Source of the DNA: Flavobacterium sp. UBA807
GTDB lineage: Bacteria; Bacteroidota; Bacteroidia; Flavobacteriales; Flavobacteriaceae
Direction: 5' to 3'
Assembly: GCA_002296885.1 (NCBI GenBank)
Contig: DBIH01000287.1
Span: 1 to 13,646, forward strand
DNA: 13,646 bases
Below the pieces are notes generated by a model, which did no database searches, had not been told where the DNA came from, and worked only from the letters and a program-made list of their open reading frames with translations. The position numbers and the translations under genes are program-made. Positions 9,401-13,646 of the stretch are shown in pieces (position 1 is the first letter of the stretch; every line of letters begins with the position of its first letter).

Positions 9401-10034
9401 ATATAGTATTGTTAACAATAGTGTTACGACATGGTCAGGATATGGACCTGAAACTATGATTAAAACACCATTCTTCCCAACAACCTCACTTGTTCAGTCA
9501 CAGTGTGGTTCAGATACTCCGACATCCTTAACACAACAGTTGAATATCATTCCTTACCAAGGTTTCCCTAACTACAAAGTTAAGTTAGATGAAATCGATG
9601 GTGAAGATGTAACGAATTCACAGGAAATAGTTGTTTCATATGCTTACTTTAGATTAAATCAGTTCTCAATTGCACAGCCGGGTAAAAACTACAATGTTTC
9701 GATAGCCATAAAACAAAACGGTGTGTTTGGAGATTATTCTACTGCTTGTGATTTATTCACAGCTTCGTCAAAAGGAGCTAATGATCTTGAATTTAAGGCG
9801 ACAGCTTATCCAAACCCGTTTGCGAATAACTTCATGATTGATGTTCGAACAGGCAGTAGTGTATCGATAAACTTAAAAGTTTACGATATGGTTGGAAGAT
9901 TGATTGAGCAACGTGATGTAAAGGTTTCAGATATGGAAACAGCTACAATTGGAGATCAATACCCAAGTGGTGTTTACAATGTAGTTGTATCTCAGGATAA
10001 AACTGCTCAAACATTCAGAGTTGTTAAGAGATAA
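3336..10034 (+). CDS. Giant secreted Ig-repeat adhesin-like protein with T9SS type A sorting domain
   Basis: The ATG at 3336 is chosen because it starts a signal peptide (MKKIT..., hydrophobic core about 20-32, likely cleavage after S35-F-A37). An in-frame TTG 90 nt upstream would add a non-signal extension. The mature protein (total 2232 aa) has these regions in order. Residues 38-698 are Gly/Asn/Thr/Ser-rich beta-strand sequence, opening with a TWDGG-type motif and containing repeated GNWTNNGGT segments (from residues 191 and 569), suggestive of a beta-helix or stacked strands. Residues 699-1505 hold eight Ig-like repeats of about 102 aa. Residues 1506-1668 are further Ig-like sequence. Residues 1669-1736 are a MopE-like Asp/Cys motif. 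Residues about 1737-2150 are four related Tyr-rich modules. Residues about 2154-2232 are a T9SS sorting domain (PNPF at 2159-2162, VYDMVGRLIE, PSGVYNVVVS, terminal VVKR). Export through Sec and then T9SS to the cell surface or medium is expected. Adhesion, biofilm or gliding are plausible roles, but no ligand can be named. It is transcribed alone, with a promoter candidate before it and a strong terminator after it. Confidence 0.93.
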   Translation: MKKITINSTRSNERSHITFIQSLLFLLVLFGVQNSFAQKTWDGGAGTSNWGDANNWNNNTLPISSDNVIIGNGVTVVLNVDATVASLTIGGASNSTFTIGSGNQNRTFTVSGTVTVNSGVTLTSTGNGGNTFNIGGNLSNAGTFSDNGGDMNVIFNGGSQTISGAGTFTFTDFLFSAAGTKTINSNITVNGNWTNNGGTVGGIGTVTLAGTCTIGGSSTTAFPNLTTTGTITQGINTSVSGNFNKTAGTYTIGASTSSYTLGITGNFSNSGGNFRVSSGANNSTLNVGGTYGLSSGTFILENSSSATGATVNVTGATTISGSGVIIMDNAGSSNTCSFNAGDVTFNGTGGSSNDANRTNCSLDFGLGTTVNHSQFRISGNFVHSSTNVFYTSSSTQVGGIIFNKVGTQTLSYSGTNSQYTSMTVNTGSTLQLLTNLTFGSSSGLPASTVLVNGTLDAQTFILGGASTGSEVFNLSAGATLITANTNGVFSTTVGTISNTMSRNFDAGANYVFNGGANQTANFGNTTINNLTISNTSGTVTLNAAIVASNVTISSGSSLTAGTFTHLISGNWTNNGGTFVPGTGTISLNGTAQTIGGSSSSINFNNLLLSGGTKSFNKQVTVGGNLSIASGAFANLGTLTTHTANTLTLGGFGTAAAKFGSTSTSATPTVYKSDTYFTSGTTGYITVNTGSCTAAITVATIASNNANTSYAKNGDVITVSFTTSETPGVTPTATINGSAATVSGSGTSYTASKTVSGDANGLATFSLSFQNAFGCSATRTTVSNSSSVTVDTVAPTIPTGTIASNNANTSLAKAGNVITVSFTTSETPASTPTVTISGGTATVSGSGTSYTATRTVLAGDTNGIAPFSITIVDVAGNSVSRTSTTNSSSVTVDTSAPTIPTATIASNNATTTLAKAGDVITVSFTTSETPASTPTATISGGSATVSGSGTSYTATRTVLAGDTNGAASFSISIADAAGNTTSRTTTTDSSSVTIDTVAPTIPTGTIASNNATTTLAKAGDTITLTFTTSQTPASTPTVTINGLSATVSGSGTSYTATRVVLAGDVNGVAPFLISIADAAGNTTTRSTTTNSSSVTVDTSAPIFTAISIASNNANTSLARTGNIITLSFTTSQTPSATPTVTINGASATVSGSGTSYSATRTVAGGDTNGVVPFSISIRDAAGNTSTQTTTTNSSSVTIDTIAPTIPTASIASNNVNSASLAKAGDVITVSFTTSETPAATPTVTISGGTASVSGSGTSYTATRTVLAGDTNGTAPFSISIADAAGNTASRTATTDSSSVTVDTIAPTIPTASIASDNANSASLAKAGDIITVSFTTSETPVSTPIVTISGGSASVSGSGTSYIATRTVLAGDSNGVAPFSISIVDAAGNSVSRTATTNSSSVTVDTLTPTFTSISIASSNANVSVAGTGDVITLSFTTSETIPVTPAVIIDGSPASVSGSGTSWSATKTVTNCSGNVVTFSINLSDTAGNNASSTTTTDASQVTINPTPSATIVANGGTICSGSNAVFTVNGSNGATLNYTITGQVGTQQLALTGVNQILTAVNATSDVTLTLTSVVNANCSSSTFATVSSTVIVKTLPIVSASDVSGCSGSSIALSGSGTPTGGSGSFSVANPYIGSSSTTYTYTYTAPNGCTVTSAPANITITPQPLWYLDADNDNYYTGSPVPSCTSPGAGYTTATLLGGGDCLDNNPAINPGATDICYNNIDENCNGIKSDGCAPVVVNMTASYHNTTLPSFSTAIPAVAYTYPGTTNIKYRYSITNVTTGITAADIIQTSRYITIPASLHLYNATYTIKVSAVINDEIVAFAGNTITLFSPTVDRVTLSPSSCGSTLGALTSTISANSGLHATSYSFRIRLNDSNPNPTYGYSSSSSRFVGANTFTGFPLSYSTSYKIAVQYTSIDPVTNAPVESGYGAECTINTPSIPLIGLASPTQGTQVAAMNAGITATSAPYAVSYQFRIRLTNDNGYSPTYYYSAPNASRFSSLTAFQGITWSYNTHYSISVQYSIVNNSVTTWSGYGPETMIKTPFFPTTSLVQSQCGSDTPTSLTQQLNIIPYQGFPNYKVKLDEIDGEDVTNSQEIVVSYAYFRLNQFSIAQPGKNYNVSIAIKQNGVFGDYSTACDLFTASSKGANDLEFKATAYPNPFANNFMIDVRTGSSVSINLKVYDMVGRLIEQRDVKVSDMETATIGDQYPSGVYNVVVSQDKTAQTFRVVKR
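5430..7850 (+). repeat. Eight tandem ~102-codon Ig-like repeats in the adhesin gene
   Basis: Units start at 5430, 5733, 6039, 6345, 6651, 6957, 7266 and 7575. Their lengths are 101, 102, 102, 102, 102, 103, 103 and 92 codons. Each begins (T/S)IAS(N/D/S)N, continues with GdxITxxFTTS(E/Q)T, carries an invariant VSGSGTS heptapeptide and a D-x-AGN turn, and (except the last) ends VTVDTxxPxxxx. The pattern matches the bacterial Ig-like repeats of large surface adhesins. Units 2 to 7 are the most alike. Units 1 and 8 are divergent, each with one Cys that the inner units lack, and behave like caps. At the DNA level, 5883-5920 and 6189-6226 (units 2 and 3) are identical over 38 bp, so recombination could change the copy number. 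Confidence 0.92.
8340..8543 (+). other. MopE-like metal-binding motif within the adhesin
   Basis: Residues 1669-1736 read WYLDADNDNYY, then a spacer, GGGDCLDNNPAINPGATDIC, then NNIDENCNG and DGC. This is the Asp-rich, Cys-containing motif found as 'putative metal-binding' repeats in many secreted proteins and named for MopE. The D1672-x-D1674-x-D1676 run resembles calcium-binding loops. Five Cys residues are close together and could form disulfides outside the cell. Only one copy is present, between the Ig-like region and the C-terminal modules, so it may act as a rigid or calcium-stiffened hinge. Confidence 0.8.
8868..9785 (+). other. Tandem Tyr-rich beta modules near the adhesin C-terminus
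   Basis: Residues about 1845-2150 hold three related units of about 100 aa, each opening near SSCGSTLG (1847), ASPTQGTQ (1949) and SQCGSDTP (2057). The first two share SYxFRIRL, an aromatic stretch with SRF, then a YxIxVQY strand and SGYG-(A/P)-E. The third is more divergent (YKVKL, YNVSIAIKQNG, GDYSTAC). The segment just before (about 1737-1843), with IKYRYSITN and YTIKVSAVIN, looks like a still more diverged first copy. The fold is likely fibronectin- or Ig-like. I do not recognise the family by name. Confidence 0.65.
9795..10031 (+). other. T9SS type A C-terminal sorting domain
   Basis: The last 79 residues carry the usual order of a Por/type IX sorting domain: an A-YPNPF opening at about 2158-2162, a central VYDMVGRLIE strand, a YPSGVYNVVVS segment and a basic end (FRVVKR). 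The domain directs passage across the outer membrane and is normally cleaved, after which cargo is released or attached to anionic LPS by the PorU sortase complex. The T9SS machinery itself is not encoded in this window. Confidence 0.93.
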
Positions 10035-10058
10035 TTAGATTAGATTTTTTATAAATGG

Positions 10059-10096
10059 AAATGACCTTCGAGAAATCGGAGGTCATTTTTATTTTC
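10059..10096 (+). terminator. Strong intrinsic terminator after the adhesin gene
   Basis: The left arm at 10059-10071 pairs with 10076-10088 over 13 bp (one G-U pair), closed by a GAAA tetraloop of the GNRA class. A T-rich run follows (TTTTTATTTT). It starts 24 nt after the adhesin stop and should separate the adhesin transcript from the two-component operon. Confidence 0.88.
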
Positions 10097-10126
10097 ACTT
10101 AAGATTTGATTAAAAAGTAGAAATGA

Positions 10127-10158
10127 ATTGACAACATTTTAATTTTAAATTATCTTTA
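10127..10158 (+). promoter_or_regulatory. Candidate promoter of the two-component operon
   Basis: ATTG (10127-10130) and TATCTTTA (10151-10158) are 20 nt apart, fitting the Bacteroidota TTTG / TAnnTTTG pattern with one change in each box. A start near 10165 would give a leader of about 16 nt before the response regulator ATG. Its location between a terminator and the operon supports it. Confidence 0.5.
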
Positions 10159-10180
10159 GCATCAAGAAAACTTAAAATAA

Positions 10181-10846
10181 ATGAAACACATTTTAATAGT
10201 TGAAGATGAAGAAGGAATTGTTCAATTCTTAAAGCAGGGATTGGAAGAAGAGAATTACAGGGTTTCGGCCGCTAATAATGGTGCAGATGGTTTTGAATTT
10301 TTTAAAAAGGATAAATTTGATTTAGTGCTTCTGGATTGGATGTTGCCTAAGATGACCGGAATTGAAGTCTGCCAGAGTATTAGGGAAATCAACACAAAAA
10401 TTCCTATTATATTTTTAACTGCAAGAGATACGGTTCAAGAAACTGTTGAGGGATTAAAAGCCGGAGCGAATGATTATATCAAAAAGCCTTTTAGTTTTGA
10501 TGAGTTGGTTGAACGTATCAAAGTACAGCTTCGTGACTTTAACGAGCAGGATATTCTAATATTAGGCACAATTGAAATTAATGTTCCAAGGTTTTCTGTT
10601 AAGGTCGATAACCGTGAAGTTACATTAACACAGAAAGAGTTTGATTTACTGTGCTATTTGGTTAGGAACAAAGGAGATATTTGTTCAAGAGCACAAATAA
10701 TCAAAGATGTCTGGAACATTCATTTCGAATACGAAACTGGTGTCATTGATGTCTTCATGAATTCACTCAGGAAGAAATTGAATTTAAAGGTAGATCAGGA
10801 TTATATAAGAACCATCCGGGGTGTTGGTTATGTCGCTAAAGATTAA
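10181..10846 (+). CDS. OmpR/PhoB-family response regulator
   Basis: The protein has 221 residues and two domains. The receiver (about 1-117) shows the acidic pair E8-D9, the phospho-acceptor D52 in LVLLDWMLP, T80 in IIFLTAR, and K102 in the KKPF loop, so all catalytic positions are present. A winged-helix DNA-binding domain (about 128-219) follows, with LTQKEFDLLCYLVRNKG and the terminal RTIRGVGYV typical of OmpR-type regulators. It should be phosphorylated by the kinase encoded 5 nt downstream and act as a cytoplasmic transcription factor. The target genes are not evident; the inverted repeat at 3193-3234 upstream of the adhesin is one place to look. The gene resembles Bacteroidota CusR- or RprY-like regulators, but I cannot assign a specific name. 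Confidence 0.95.
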   Translation: MKHILIVEDEEGIVQFLKQGLEEENYRVSAANNGADGFEFFKKDKFDLVLLDWMLPKMTGIEVCQSIREINTKIPIIFLTARDTVQETVEGLKAGANDYIKKPFSFDELVERIKVQLRDFNEQDILILGTIEINVPRFSVKVDNREVTLTQKEFDLLCYLVRNKGDICSRAQIIKDVWNIHFEYETGVIDVFMNSLRKKLNLKVDQDYIRTIRGVGYVAKD

Positions 10847-10851
10847 TTAAA

Positions 10852-12234
10852 ATGCAGCAACTTTCTTTTAAAAACAGGATAGCCTCGAATTATCTGATAT
10901 CTACTGCATTGTTGATTTTTGTGGTTTTCGGGGTTATTTATGGGATAGTAAGATTTAGTGTTTATATCAAAGTCAATAGCGATATAAAGGCTGAAGTTGC
11001 CAAGCATTTAAAAGAAATTGAAGTCAAGGAAAATTGCGTACTTCTTATCAGGGAAAAGCAATGGAAGAAGATACAATTCAATAAGGTTGATATTAGTCCG
11101 GCATTCATACAATTTGTGGATGAATTAGGCGCGTTGGTTGATAAATCTCCCAATTTAAAGCAGAAAAAACTAAACTATTACCCCGAAGCTATCAATAATG
11201 TTTTGTTTGATGCTAAGTTAGAAAAAACTTCAGTTAGACAGATACAAGTTCCATTATATCAGAACACTAAGATTATTGGTTTTATGATTATTGCCATGTC
11301 GCTAGAAGATTCTAAAATGGTGCTGAACAATTTGTTTTTCATATTGGTCGTAGCTTATCCATTGATACTTTTAGTACTGTTTCTTATAGCCCGATTCATT
11401 GCGGGACGAAGCATCAAACCAATTAGTTCCATTATTCATACTTCAAATATCATTACAAAAGACAACCTGAAATCGAGGATTCCTTTGCCAATAAATAAAG
11501 ATGAACTCCATTTGCTTTCCAAAACGATAAATAATCTTTTGGACAGAGTTGAGAATGCGATTGAAAGGGAAAAACAATTTACTTCCGATGCTTCACACGA
11601 GCTAAGGACACCGTTAGCTGTTATCAAGGGAACTTTGGAAGTTTTGGTCAGAAAGCCAAGAAACCCCGAAGAATACAAGGAGAAAATCGATTTCTGCATC
11701 AACGAAGTTAACCGATTAAATCTTTTGGTTGATGAATTACTACTGTTAGCTCGTTTCGAAAATCAGAAGCAATCTATAAAATTAGAGAAGATTTCGCTGA
11801 ATGCCCTTTTCCTTGATGTAATTTCCAGAAATTCTGCCATCATCAATGAGAAGAAACTCAATTGCGAGGCTCATTTTGCTAAAGATTTTTATGTTGAAAC
11901 CGATTCTTATTTATTTACAATAGTGATAAATAATATTCTGACAAATGCAGTCAAATATTCTAATGCCAATGGCTCAATAACCTTCGATATTTTCGAAGAT
12001 AAACACAAGACAATCTGTACTATTTCTGATTGTGGAATTGGCATTGCCGAGGAAGATATGCAAAAAATATTTGACCAATTTTATAGATCAAAATCAAACC
12101 AGCATCCGGAAATTAAAGGAACAGGATTAGGTTTGTCTATAGTTAAAAGATTGTGTAGCTTACTTCAAATTGATTTAAAAATTGAAAGTAAGGAAAGTGT
12201 TGGTACAAGCGTAATATTAAGTTTTTCCAAATAA
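10852..12234 (+). CDS. Membrane sensor histidine kinase
   Basis: The protein has 460 residues. TM1 (about 13-33) and TM2 (about 161-180) enclose a periplasmic sensor region of about 125 residues with no recognisable domain. A HAMP-like linker follows (about 181-235). The dimerisation and phospho-acceptor domain has SDASHELRTPL with H249. The ATPase domain has an N-box with N365 in NNILTNAVKYS, G1 at D393-C-G-I-G397, an F-box-like IFDQFYRS, and G2 as GTGLGLS (423-429). All elements needed for autophosphorylation are present. It is co-transcribed with the response regulator (5-nt gap, no terminator) and is surely its partner. The architecture resembles CusS/BaeS-type kinases, but the signal is unknown; no metal-ligand cluster stands out in the sensor region. 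Confidence 0.95.
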   Translation: MQQLSFKNRIASNYLISTALLIFVVFGVIYGIVRFSVYIKVNSDIKAEVAKHLKEIEVKENCVLLIREKQWKKIQFNKVDISPAFIQFVDELGALVDKSPNLKQKKLNYYPEAINNVLFDAKLEKTSVRQIQVPLYQNTKIIGFMIIAMSLEDSKMVLNNLFFILVVAYPLILLVLFLIARFIAGRSIKPISSIIHTSNIITKDNLKSRIPLPINKDELHLLSKTINNLLDRVENAIEREKQFTSDASHELRTPLAVIKGTLEVLVRKPRNPEEYKEKIDFCINEVNRLNLLVDELLLLARFENQKQSIKLEKISLNALFLDVISRNSAIINEKKLNCEAHFAKDFYVETDSYLFTIVINNILTNAVKYSNANGSITFDIFEDKHKTICTISDCGIGIAEEDMQKIFDQFYRSKSNQHPEIKGTGLGLSIVKRLCSLLQIDLKIESKESVGTSVILSFSK

Positions 12235-12278
12235 TTTTTGTTAAAATCAATTCTGAAAAAAAAATGTAACGTTAATCA

Positions 12279-12309
12279 TTTGAGGGATTGTTCAGAAGTT
12301 ATAAATTTA
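12279..12309 (+). promoter_or_regulatory. Candidate promoter of the small membrane protein gene
   Basis: TTTG (12279-12282), a 19-nt spacer and TAAATTTA (12302-12309) give the Bacteroidota spacing exactly, with only the last -7 base differing from consensus. The predicted start near 12316 lies about 20 nt before the ATG at 12336. Confidence 0.55.
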
Positions 12310-12335
12310 AGCTTCTTTAATATAATTTTAGCTTT

Positions 12336-12818
12336 ATGAACGACGCACATTTACATTTACTGGTAAATCATTTTCCGATAATCGGAACAATTTTCGGATT
12401 TGGTATTTTATTGACAGGAATAATTTTTAAAAACAAAACCATTAAAAATGTTTCCTACGTTTTATTTATTGTTGCCGCAGTTTTTGCTGCTTTAAGCATG
12501 TTTACCGGAGAAGGAGCTGAAGAATTAGTAGAAGATATGCCAAGCATAGGCAAACAGATTATTCATGAACATGAAGAATTAGCCGAAAAATTGGCTGTTC
12601 TTTTATATCTATTGGGAGCTGTTTCTTTATTTGGATTGTACACCAATAGTAAAAATCATAGTAAAGCCTCATTAACATCCTATGTTGTTATGATTATCGC
12701 TACAATTAGTATAATTTTAGCCAAAAGCGTTGGGACTTCAGGTGGAGAGATTCGCCATACCGAAATCAGAATTAATGCACCTCAAACTAACGCCAATGAA
12801 ACAAATGATAATGATTAA
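12336..12818 (+). CDS. Small four-helix membrane protein (DUF2231-like)
   Basis: The protein has 160 residues with four hydrophobic segments at about 13-31, 39-56, 85-103 and 115-130, and a hydrophilic Asn/Thr-rich C-terminus. It opens with H5-L-H7-L-L-V-N-H12-F-P-I-I-G, a pattern I associate with DUF2231-type bacterial inner-membrane proteins. Further polar sites are TGEGAEE (57-63) at the end of helix 2, H77-E-H79-E-E before helix 3 and GGEIRH141 after helix 4. Histidines placed at several helix ends suggest a bound metal or heme, but this is inference. It has its own promoter candidate and terminator, so it is probably monocistronic. Function is unknown; the family assignment rests on the N-terminal motif and topology only. 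Confidence 0.82.
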   Translation: MNDAHLHLLVNHFPIIGTIFGFGILLTGIIFKNKTIKNVSYVLFIVAAVFAALSMFTGEGAEELVEDMPSIGKQIIHEHEELAEKLAVLLYLLGAVSLFGLYTNSKNHSKASLTSYVVMIIATISIILAKSVGTSGGEIRHTEIRINAPQTNANETNDND

Positions 12819-12840
12819 ATATAACTTATTCAATAACCGT

Positions 12841-12873
12841 AAACCTAACACTTTTAGATGTTAGGTTTTTTTT
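12841..12873 (+). terminator. Intrinsic terminator after the membrane protein gene
   Basis: The arms AAACCTAACA (12841-12850) and TGTTAGGTTT (12859-12868) pair perfectly over 10 bp with an 8-nt loop. The run of T residues continues to 12873. It lies 22 nt after the stop codon and insulates the downstream esterase gene. Confidence 0.9.
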
Positions 12874-12963
12874 ATGCTTTATTCTCAAAAATTGGTAACG
12901 AAAAATACGATTCTTCAACAAGATTTCTGTTCTGTTTAAATATCCATATTTTTAGATAAAGAC

Positions 12964-12994
12964 TTTGTTTTGATACGGCAAAAAAGTATTTTTA
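12964..12994 (+). promoter_or_regulatory. Candidate promoter of the esterase gene
   Basis: TTTG (12964-12967) is followed by a 19-nt spacer and TATTTTTA (12987-12994), matching the Bacteroidota promoter spacing, again with A as the final -7 base. A start near 13001 would leave about 26 nt before the ATG at 13027. Confidence 0.55.
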
Positions 12995-13026
12995 CTACTC
13001 TTAAAATTTAGAATACGGATATCACA

Positions 13027-13646
13027 ATGAGCAAAGAACAAGTCAATGTGGCAGAAGATGTAATAATTAAAAATATTGTCGAACCACAGCTCAATATTAT
13101 TTTGACTACCGATGAAGATGACGATCGCCCGGTTTATATTTCGGGTAATTTCAATAATTGGGTAACGCAAGACAAAAAATTTGAAATGGAAAAAGTTGGT
13201 CAAGGCTTGTATCATTTCAAGTTTGAACACGATTTTGTTTATCCCGATGAACTGCTGTATAAATTTACCCGTGGCGATTGGAGTGAAGTTGAGATTGATA
13301 AATATGGCAACCGTACCGAAAACCGTTCCTGTAAAAGTCATAATGGTGTGCGCAAAGAACATGTTGACAAATGGCGTAAAAACTGGCTTCCTTTCAAATC
13401 AAAATTTTTGCCGAAAGTGCATTTAATTTCAGAAGAGTTTGAAATCCCGCAACTAAACAAAACTCGCAGAGTCTGGGCTTTATTGCCTCATGATTATGAA
13501 ACATCAACTGAAAGTTATCCGGTTTTATATCTTCAAGACGCACAGAATTTGTTTAATGAAAACGCCAAATATGGCAATTGGGAAATCGATAAAAAATTGG
13601 CTGTTATGGCCGAATACAACATCGGTAAAATAATCATCGTTGCTGT
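13027..13646 (+). CDS. Alpha/beta-hydrolase (esterase-like) with N-terminal carbohydrate-binding-like domain, 5' part
   Basis: The frame is open from the ATG at 13027 to the window end (206 codons visible) and the gene continues beyond. Residues about 20-100 resemble the early-set or CBM20/CBM48-like domain: VYISGNFNNW (36-45), then YKFTRGDWSEVEIDKYGNRTENR (78-100), given here only as a landmark. From about residue 147 an esterase-type hydrolase domain begins (RRVWALLPHDYE, then YPVLYLQDAQNLF at 164-176), as in the Fes/esterase-D-like superfamily. The catalytic GxSxG serine would lie past the end. No signal peptide is visible (the N-terminus is polar and acidic), so the protein is probably cytoplasmic. 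The substrate could be a sugar ester or siderophore ester; neither can be shown from this fragment. It has its own promoter candidate behind a terminator. Confidence 0.87.
   Translation, partial: MSKEQVNVAEDVIIKNIVEPQLNIILTTDEDDDRPVYISGNFNNWVTQDKKFEMEKVGQGLYHFKFEHDFVYPDELLYKFTRGDWSEVEIDKYGNRTENRSCKSHNGVRKEHVDKWRKNWLPFKSKFLPKVHLISEEFEIPQLNKTRRVWALLPHDYETSTESYPVLYLQDAQNLFNENAKYGNWEIDKKLAVMAEYNIGKIIIVA

Noticed and set aside
3336..10034. Naming the giant protein SprB or another gliding adhesin
   Set aside because: It shares the T9SS tail and Ig-like repeats, but its length is far below that of SprB, and no spr neighbours are present. A gene symbol is not supported.
10962..11702. Minus-strand frames inside the histidine kinase
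   Set aside because: They lie wholly within a kinase with all catalytic boxes intact and show no protein features of their own.
12952..13362. Minus-strand 136-codon frame and plus-strand frame 13181-13426
   Set aside because: Both overlap the well-supported esterase frame starting at 13027, which carries recognisable domain motifs. The alternatives carry none.

Overview
The window looks like a chromosome segment of a Bacteroidota bacterium, most likely Flavobacterium or a close relative. The sequence is AT-rich. Starts are preceded by A-rich tracts rather than Shine-Dalgarno sites. Several intergenic regions carry the Bacteroidota sigma factor promoter pattern (TTTG, about 19-21 nt, then TAnnTTT[G/A]). 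The largest gene ends in a type IX secretion system (T9SS) type A sorting domain, a system confined to this phylum.

Layout from left to right: the 3' end of fabG (1-252); an intergenic hairpin repeat of a type I recall as dispersed in Flavobacterium genomes, flanked by AT-rich inverted arms (269-401); a membrane-anchored VWA-domain protein (421-2448); a cupin gene on the minus strand that meets it tail to tail with no spacer (2449-2991); and a 344-nt divergent region holding a terminator-like hairpin, a 12-bp inverted repeat and a promoter candidate. A 2232-aa secreted adhesin-like protein follows (3336-10034), closed by a strong GNRA-loop terminator. Then come an OmpR-type response regulator and its sensor kinase in one operon (10181-12234), a small four-helix membrane protein with conserved-looking histidines (12336-12818), a strong terminator, and the 5' part of a gene for an esterase with an N-terminal carbohydrate-binding-like domain (13027 to the window end).

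The giant protein dominates the window. In order it has a signal peptide, about 650 residues of Gly/Asn/Thr-rich beta-strand repeats, eight tandem Ig-like repeats of about 102 residues, further Ig-like sequence, one MopE-type Cys/Asp metal-binding motif, roughly four copies of a Tyr-rich beta module, and the T9SS sorting tail. The expected picture is export through Sec, then T9SS, then attachment to or release from the cell surface, with a role in adhesion, biofilm or gliding. The two-component system just downstream has its own promoter behind a terminator, so it is not simply co-transcribed with the adhesin; whether it controls the adhesin is an open inference.

I see no tRNA, rRNA, CRISPR array, transposase or phage gene. 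Nothing here is clearly a new defence or mobile system. The most unusual material is the adhesin's internal repeat architecture and the structured DNA upstream of it.
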